From: Sphaerisporangium dianthi
Lineage (GTDB): Bacteria; Actinomycetota; Actinomycetes; Streptosporangiales; Streptosporangiaceae
Direction: 5' to 3'
DNA: 64,000 nucleotides
Assembly: GCF_042654065.1 (NCBI RefSeq)
Contig: NZ_JBHSFP010000013.1
Location: 124,001 to 188,000 of the forward strand
Shown piece after piece: positions 59,780 through 64,000 of the stretch. Numbering within the stretch: the stretch's first letter is position 1; each line of letters begins with the position of its first letter. The translations under genes and the position numbers were made by a program. The notes below the pieces were generated by a model. That model made no database searches. It was not told the DNA's origin and was given only the letters and a program-made list of their open reading frames with translations.

Positions 59780-60738
59780 GAGGACCTGTCCCTGGAGAGC
59801 CGTTGGATGGGCAGCGCGACGGCGATGACGAGCACCATGAGCACCACGGCCAGCGCCGACGCGACGCCCACCTTCCGTTCCGAGAAGGCCAGGTAGTAGA
59901 TCTCCAGGCCGGGGACCATGGAGGCGTTGCCGGGGCCGCCCTGCGTCGAGATGTAGACGATGTCGAAGCTCGCGAGGGCCGCGATGACCGTCACCGTCAC
60001 GCAGACGGCGATCTCCTGCCGCAGGCTCGGCAGGGTGATCGAGAGGAACTCGCGCAGCGGCCCCGCGCCGTCCAGCCGGGCGGCCTCGTAGAGCGCCGGG
60101 TCGATCTTGCTCATGCCCGCGAGCAGGAGGAGCATGCACAGGCCGAGCAGCACCCACGCGCCGATCACGCCGACCGCGGGCAGCGCGGTCGAGAAGTCGC
60201 CCAGCCAGGCCCGCGTCACCCCGTCGAGGCCGACGAGAGCGAGCATCTGGTTGACCACCCCGTTGGAGGACAGCAGCCAGCTCCAGGCGATGCCGGCCGC
60301 GACGAGCGGGATGACCTGCGGCAGGAAGATGACCGTCCGCGCCACGAGGGCCAGCCGGCTCGTGGCGATGCGCCGGATCGTCGAGGCGATCGCGAGGCCG
60401 AGCACGACGGGGATCGCGCTGAAGAACACGATCAGCTTCACGGCGTTGAGGATGGAGGCGAACAGGTCGGGGTCGGTGAACACCTTCACGTAGTTGCCGA
60501 ACCCGGCCCAGGTGGACGGCCCGATGCCGTCCCACGTGTACATCGAGTACTGGAACGTCAAGGCGATCGGCCGCAGCACGAAGACCGCGTAGAACGCGAG
60601 CGCGGGAAGGATGAACAACCAGCCGACGAGGACCGATCCGCGAAGCCCCCTGCGCCGCAGGCGGCTTCGCGTCCGGCTCGCCGGTCCGGGCCGGCTCTCG
60701 GCGAGATCGACCGCTGTGTCGGGAGTCGGCCCTTCCAT
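59776..60738 (-). CDS. Sugar ABC transporter permease (MalF type)
   Basis: A 320-residue permease with a long basic cytoplasmic N-terminus (about 35 residues, rich in Arg) and six membrane helices. The family stretch FNYVKV-like segment is seen as FGNYVKVFTDPDLFAS, and the EAA loop as LYEAARLDGAGPLREFLSITLPSL. It lies 6 bp after the binding-protein gene and overlaps the second permease. Confidence 0.93.
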   Translation of the reverse strand: MEGPTPDTAVDLAESRPGPASRTRSRLRRRGLRGSVLVGWLFILPALAFYAVFVLRPIALTFQYSMYTWDGIGPSTWAGFGNYVKVFTDPDLFASILNAVKLIVFFSAIPVVLGLAIASTIRRIATSRLALVARTVIFLPQVIPLVAAGIAWSWLLSSNGVVNQMLALVGLDGVTRAWLGDFSTALPAVGVIGAWVLLGLCMLLLLAGMSKIDPALYEAARLDGAGPLREFLSITLPSLRQEIAVCVTVTVIAALASFDIVYISTQGGPGNASMVPGLEIYYLAFSERKVGVASALAVVLMVLVIAVALPIQRLSRDRSS

Positions 60739-60744
60739 GGGTGC

Positions 60745-62109
60745 TCAGTTCCCTCCGGTCTGGCTCTGGTAGTCGCTCTGCACGGACTTCAGCAGGCCGT
60801 CCGGGGTCTGCTTTCCGGCGATCATCTTCTGCAGGTTCGGCGTCCAGCTCTTGGCGTAGATCGCACCGGTGGCGTTGGCGATGAAGTCCATCGCGCCGTT
60901 GTCCTCCGCGATCTTCGCGCCGGCCGCGAGCGTGCTCTCGGTGACGGTGCCGGGCTTCACCGACGGCATGTGCGCGTCGGCCGGGCCCATCGGGTGCGAG
61001 CCTCCGATCTCCACGGTGATGTCACGCGCCTTGGTGTCGGTCGCCACCCAGTTGAGGAAGAACGCCGCGCAGTCGGTGTTCTTCGCCCGCGCGCCCACGC
61101 CGAAGGTGAGCGGGGCCGACATCGCGGCCAGCTTGCCGCCGTCCTGCGCGGACGGCATCAGGAAGAAGCCCGCGTCGCCCGCCATCTGCTTGTCGAGGTT
61201 GCCCGACTCCCAGTCGCCGTCGAACATGAACAGGCCCTTGCCGCCGATGAAGCGGCTCATCATCGTCGCGTAGTCGACGGCGTTGACGTCCTTCCAGAAG
61301 TACCCGGCCTTGATCCACTTCTCCAGGTGCTGGGCGGCCTGCAGGTTGGACGGCGTGTCGATCGTGGCGCCCGGCTTCTGGAAGATCCAGTCGTTGATCG
61401 GCGCCGCCGGGCCGTACGCGGCCATGAGGTTCTGCAGCGGGAACGCCAGACCGCCGGTGGCCCCGCCGTTGAACTGGGCGATCGGGTCGACGCCCGCGGC
61501 CTTGGCCTTCGCGAGCAGGTCGTCGAACTCCGCCAGCGTGGCGGGCGGGGCCGACATGCCGATCTTGGCGGCGAGCTTCTTGTTGTAGAAGACGCCGGTC
61601 ATGCTGAAGTTGAGCCCCATCGCGTACAGCGACCCCTCGCCGCGGGTCTTCCCTCCGGGGGCGAGGCGCATCTGCTGGAGCTGCGAGGCCGGCCACTTGT
61701 CCCAGCCGAACGCCTGCGCGTAGCCGTCCATGTTCTTCAGCAGGTTGTCCTTGACCAGCTCGGACACCTGCGGGAGCCGCATCAGGTCCGGCGGGTCGTC
61801 GGCGAGGACGCGCGGGGCGTTCTGGGTGATCACCGCGAACTGGTCCTCGCGGATGTTCCACTTGACGTTCGGGTGCTGCTTGGAGAATTCGACAGTGAGC
61901 GCCTTGGCCAGGGGGAACCCGGTCTCGAAGTAGGCGTTGAGCGTGACCGGTGCCGTGCCGCAGGCCGGAGCCGTCGAGGGGGAGGTGCCGGTGGTGGGTT
62001 CGGCCTGCGGCGCATCGCTTCCGGGTGCGGCGCAGCCGGCGGCCAGCGTCCCTCCCGTGATGACCACAAGCGCGGCCGCCTGCCAGCGGGGGCGAGCTCG
62101 ACGCGACAT
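60745..62109 (-). CDS. Sugar-binding lipoprotein of the MalE class
   Basis: A 454-residue extracytoplasmic binding protein (SBP_bac_1). The signal ends with LAAGC (Cys at about residue 26), followed by a Thr/Ser/Pro tether. Typical family segments are LTVEFSKQHPNVKWNI, GLNFSMTGVFYNKKLAAKIG (near residue 165) and GKGLFMFDGDWESGNL. It is the first gene of the operon with two permeases and GH68. The gene diverges from the LacI regulator across 150 bp containing LacI-type operators. Confidence 0.93.
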   Translation of the reverse strand: MSRRARPRWQAAALVVITGGTLAAGCAAPGSDAPQAEPTTGTSPSTAPACGTAPVTLNAYFETGFPLAKALTVEFSKQHPNVKWNIREDQFAVITQNAPRVLADDPPDLMRLPQVSELVKDNLLKNMDGYAQAFGWDKWPASQLQQMRLAPGGKTRGEGSLYAMGLNFSMTGVFYNKKLAAKIGMSAPPATLAEFDDLLAKAKAAGVDPIAQFNGGATGGLAFPLQNLMAAYGPAAPINDWIFQKPGATIDTPSNLQAAQHLEKWIKAGYFWKDVNAVDYATMMSRFIGGKGLFMFDGDWESGNLDKQMAGDAGFFLMPSAQDGGKLAAMSAPLTFGVGARAKNTDCAAFFLNWVATDTKARDITVEIGGSHPMGPADAHMPSVKPGTVTESTLAAGAKIAEDNGAMDFIANATGAIYAKSWTPNLQKMIAGKQTPDGLLKSVQSDYQSQTGGN

Positions 62110-62168
62110 CTGCGTCTCCTCCGTGCAATGGGACCGCCGGCCTGCGCCAGATGTCCCGGATTTGGTTT

Positions 62169-62184
62169 GCTAAATCGTATTAGC
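62169..62184. promoter_or_regulatory. LacI-type operator in the divergent promoter region
   Basis: GCTAAATCGTATTAGC is an imperfect palindrome with central CG and GCTAA/TTAGC arms, 60 bp before the binding-protein gene. A related half, TAATACGAT, lies at 62230-62238 before the LacI gene, in inverted orientation. Together they suggest control of both divergent units by the LacI protein. Confidence 0.6.
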
Positions 62185-62259
62185 GGTGCGATAGTCTCAC
62201 CGTACGTCTCCGCCGATGTCAAGACCCCGTAATACGATCTGAACATTGGAGGTCCGCCG

Positions 62260-63336
62260 GTGAGCCGACGCCGGGTCACACTGGCCGACGTCGCCAAGGC
62301 CGCCGGTGTCTCCCCGACCACCGCATCTCTGGTGCTGTCGGGCCGTGGGCGGGAGATGCGCATCTCCGAGGAGGTCGGCAAGCGGGTCCTGAAGGCGGCG
62401 GACGAGTTGGAGTACCGCCCGAACGCGGTGTCGGTCGGCCTGCGCACCGGCACGACCAGGACGATCGGCTTCGTGTCCGACACGGTCGCGACCTCGCGGC
62501 TCGCCGGGGACATGATCAAAGGTGCTCTGGAGGCCGCGCGAGACCGTGGCGTGATGCTCTTCATCGGTGAGACCGAGGGCGACCCCGAGCTCGAGCGGCG
62601 TCTGCTGCAGGCCATGCACGACCGCCAGGTCGACGGCATCGTCCTGGCCGCCATGTACACAAGGGCGATCAAGGTCCCCAAAGAGATCACGGCCTCGCCC
62701 GCCGTCCTGCTCAACGCGCTGCCCAAGCAGCCGTCGACGCTGCCGTGCATCCTGCCCGACGAGGTGGAGGCCGGGCGCACCGCCGCGCGCGTGCTGCTGG
62801 AGGCCGGCCACCGCGACGGCATCCACCTGATCGGCGCCGGCCCCCGCACACGCGACGTGCCGCCGGGCGGCGCCGCCGCCGTCGAACGGCTCGCCGGCAT
62901 CCGCGAGGTGCTGGGGGAGGCAGGGGTGAAGATCGCCGGCGGGCGTCTCTGCGCCGACTGGCAGCCTGATTACGGCCTGGACGCCACGCGAGCGATCCTC
63001 GCCTCAGAGCGCCCGCGGGCGCTGATCTGCTTCAACGACCGCCTCGCCTTCGGCGCCTACCAGGCGCTCGGCGAGTACGGCCTGCGGGTCCCCGAGGACG
63101 TCTCGGTGGTCTCGTTCGACGACCATCCCCTCGCCTCGTGGATGCGCCCCAAGCTCACCACGGTCGCCCTCCCGTACTACGAGCTCGGCCGGAGGGCCGT
63201 GGACGTGCTCTTCACGGAGATCCGCCACCACCGCGCCGGCGCCGCCCCCGAGACCGAGGTCCACCGCGTCCCGATGCCGATCCGCGCCCGCGAGTCCGTC
63301 GCGCCACCAGGCGCCCGAGCCGGCCACCGCACCTGA
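62260..63336 (+). CDS. LacI-family transcriptional repressor
   Basis: A 358-residue regulator. The N-terminal helix-turn-helix reads VTLADVAKAAGVSPTTASLV, followed by the hinge region LEYRPNAVSVGLRTG and a periplasmic-binding-like effector domain with TIGFVSD and the C-terminal DVSVVSFDDHPLASWMRPKLTTV. Translation starts at GTG 62260 with GGAGG 9 bp upstream. It is divergent from the sugar importer-GH68 operon and probably represses it until sucrose, a fructo-oligosaccharide or a derivative is present; the effector is inferred. Confidence 0.92.
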   Translation: MSRRRVTLADVAKAAGVSPTTASLVLSGRGREMRISEEVGKRVLKAADELEYRPNAVSVGLRTGTTRTIGFVSDTVATSRLAGDMIKGALEAARDRGVMLFIGETEGDPELERRLLQAMHDRQVDGIVLAAMYTRAIKVPKEITASPAVLLNALPKQPSTLPCILPDEVEAGRTAARVLLEAGHRDGIHLIGAGPRTRDVPPGGAAAVERLAGIREVLGEAGVKIAGGRLCADWQPDYGLDATRAILASERPRALICFNDRLAFGAYQALGEYGLRVPEDVSVVSFDDHPLASWMRPKLTTVALPYYELGRRAVDVLFTEIRHHRAGAAPETEVHRVPMPIRARESVAPPGARAGHRT

Positions 63337-63347
63337 CCTGCCGCATG

Positions 63348-63386
63348 GGCCGCGGCACCCCCTCGCGCTGAGGGAGTGCCGCGGCC
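63348..63386. terminator. Hairpin terminator after the LacI gene
   Basis: A 17-bp stem with one mismatch (63348-63364 with 63370-63386) and a 5-nt loop lies 12 bp after the LacI stop and between convergent genes. Confidence 0.85.
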
Positions 63387-63454
63387 GGGGCGGTCCGCAC
63401 GACCCGCGATCGCCACGGGCAGCGGCGGCACCCGTCGTCAGGGCGCCGTCACCG

Positions 63455-64000
63455 TCACGAACCTGTGCAGGTGAGAGACGGTGTGGAAGCCGTGCCGTTG
63501 GCGAGGAAACCGAACGTCGTCGAGGCGGACGGCGCGAGCGAGCCGTTGTAGGAGGCGTTCGCCACCGACACGGCCGAACCGCTGCTGCTCAGCGTGCCGT
63601 TCCAGACCTGGCTGATCGTCTGGCCGTTCCCGAGGGTCCATCTGACCGTCCAGCCCGTGATCGCCGAAGTGCCGGCCGTCACCGTGACCTCGCCCTGGAA
63701 GCCGCCGGACCAGCTGTTGGTGGTGCGGTAGGTCGCGTCGCAGGCGCCGCTCACGGTCGGCGTGGGGGTGGGAGTCGGGGTGGGGGTCGGAGTCGGGGTC
63801 GGCGTGGGCGTGGGCGTCGGGGTCGGGGTCGGGGTGGGCGTCGGAGTCGGGGTCGGCGTGGGCGTGGGCGTGGGCGTCGGGGTGGGCCCGCCCGTGGGGG
63901 TGAACTGCCAGTAGTTGAAGTTGAAAAGGTTGCCGGTCGAGCCGGTGAAGCGGAGGTAGAGGTCGTGGGTGCCGGTGGCGGTGGCGGGGCAGGTGATGGT
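63455..64000 (-). CDS. Secreted carbohydrate-active enzyme, C-terminal CBM6-CBM2 part (partial)
   Basis: The gene runs off the window end; only its 3' 546 bp are present. The frame is open from 64000 to TGA at 63455. At the start, GTHDLYLRFTG and FNFNYWQF are the end of a CBM6 module. A Pro-Thr repeat linker of about 45 residues follows (63755-63890). The final 100 residues are a CBM2 domain with CDATYR, NSWSGGFQGEVTV, ITGWTVRW, QVWNG and a terminal Cys forming the usual disulfide pair (SLTCTGS). The catalytic domain lies outside the window. CBM2 usually binds cellulose or xylan, and CBM6 beta-glucans or xylan. Confidence 0.85.
   Translation of the reverse strand, partial: TITCPATATGTHDLYLRFTGSTGNLFNFNYWQFTPTGGPTPTPTPTPTPTPTPTPTPTPTPTPTPTPTPTPTPTPTPTPTPTVSGACDATYRTTNSWSGGFQGEVTVTAGTSAITGWTVRWTLGNGQTISQVWNGTLSSSGSAVSVANASYNGSLAPSASTTFGFLANGTASTPSLTCTGS

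Noticed and set aside
63755..63890. Regular short repeats resembling a CRISPR or minisatellite
   Set aside because: They encode an in-frame Pro-Thr linker between CBM6 and CBM2; there are no spacers of constant length.

Overview
The window is about 72% GC, with strong third-position GC bias, GGAGG-type ribosome binding sites, twin-arginine and lipobox secretion signals and modular polyketide synthases. This points to a filamentous actinomycete. The mix of CBM2, CBM6, CBM13 and CBM42 enzymes with type I PKS genes fits families such as the Streptosporangiaceae, but the genus is inference only.

Region 1 (1-1.5 kb): a PepSY-type membrane protein that ends at a strong hairpin terminator. Region 2 (1.6-6.7 kb, minus strand): an oligopeptide-type ABC importer operon (binding lipoprotein, two permeases, fused double ATPase). 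Region 3 (6.8-35.2 kb, minus strand): a type I cis-AT PKS cluster. The assembly order is PKS1 (loading KSQ-AT-ACP plus module 1), PKS2 (module 2), PKS3 (modules 3 and 4) and PKS4 (module 5 plus thioesterase), followed by a short-chain dehydrogenase and two SnoaL-like proteins in one tightly packed operon. A LuxR-type regulator with three TTA codons precedes PKS1. Domain logic predicts a propionate-started hexaketide with 13 backbone carbons and one methyl branch. An identical 20-bp sequence lies 67-69 bp before both the PKS operon and the importer operon, suggesting shared control (or, alternatively, short terminators of the preceding genes).

Region 4 (35.6-38.9 kb): a glutathionyl-hydroquinone-reductase-like protein, a monomeric sarcosine oxidase-like flavoenzyme and an Fe(II)/2-oxoglutarate dioxygenase. 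Their link to either neighbour is unproven.

Region 5 (39.4-53 kb): a probable L-fucose utilisation locus. It holds secreted GH29 and GH95 fucosidases, both with C-terminal CBM13 domains, L-fuconate dehydratase, two FadR-type GntR regulators, a LarE-like sulfur transferase and a ribose-type sugar ABC transporter. A palindrome GACATnnnATGTC recurs in pairs before each transcription unit.

Region 6 (53.1-64 kb): pentose- and fructan-directed genes. These are a Tat-exported GH43-CBM42 enzyme, a secreted CBM13-GH43 enzyme, a cytoplasmic GH68 fructosidase with its own ABC importer and a divergent LacI regulator, and the 3' end of a CBM6-CBM2 secreted enzyme cut by the window edge. Most convergent gene pairs are separated by obvious hairpin terminators.
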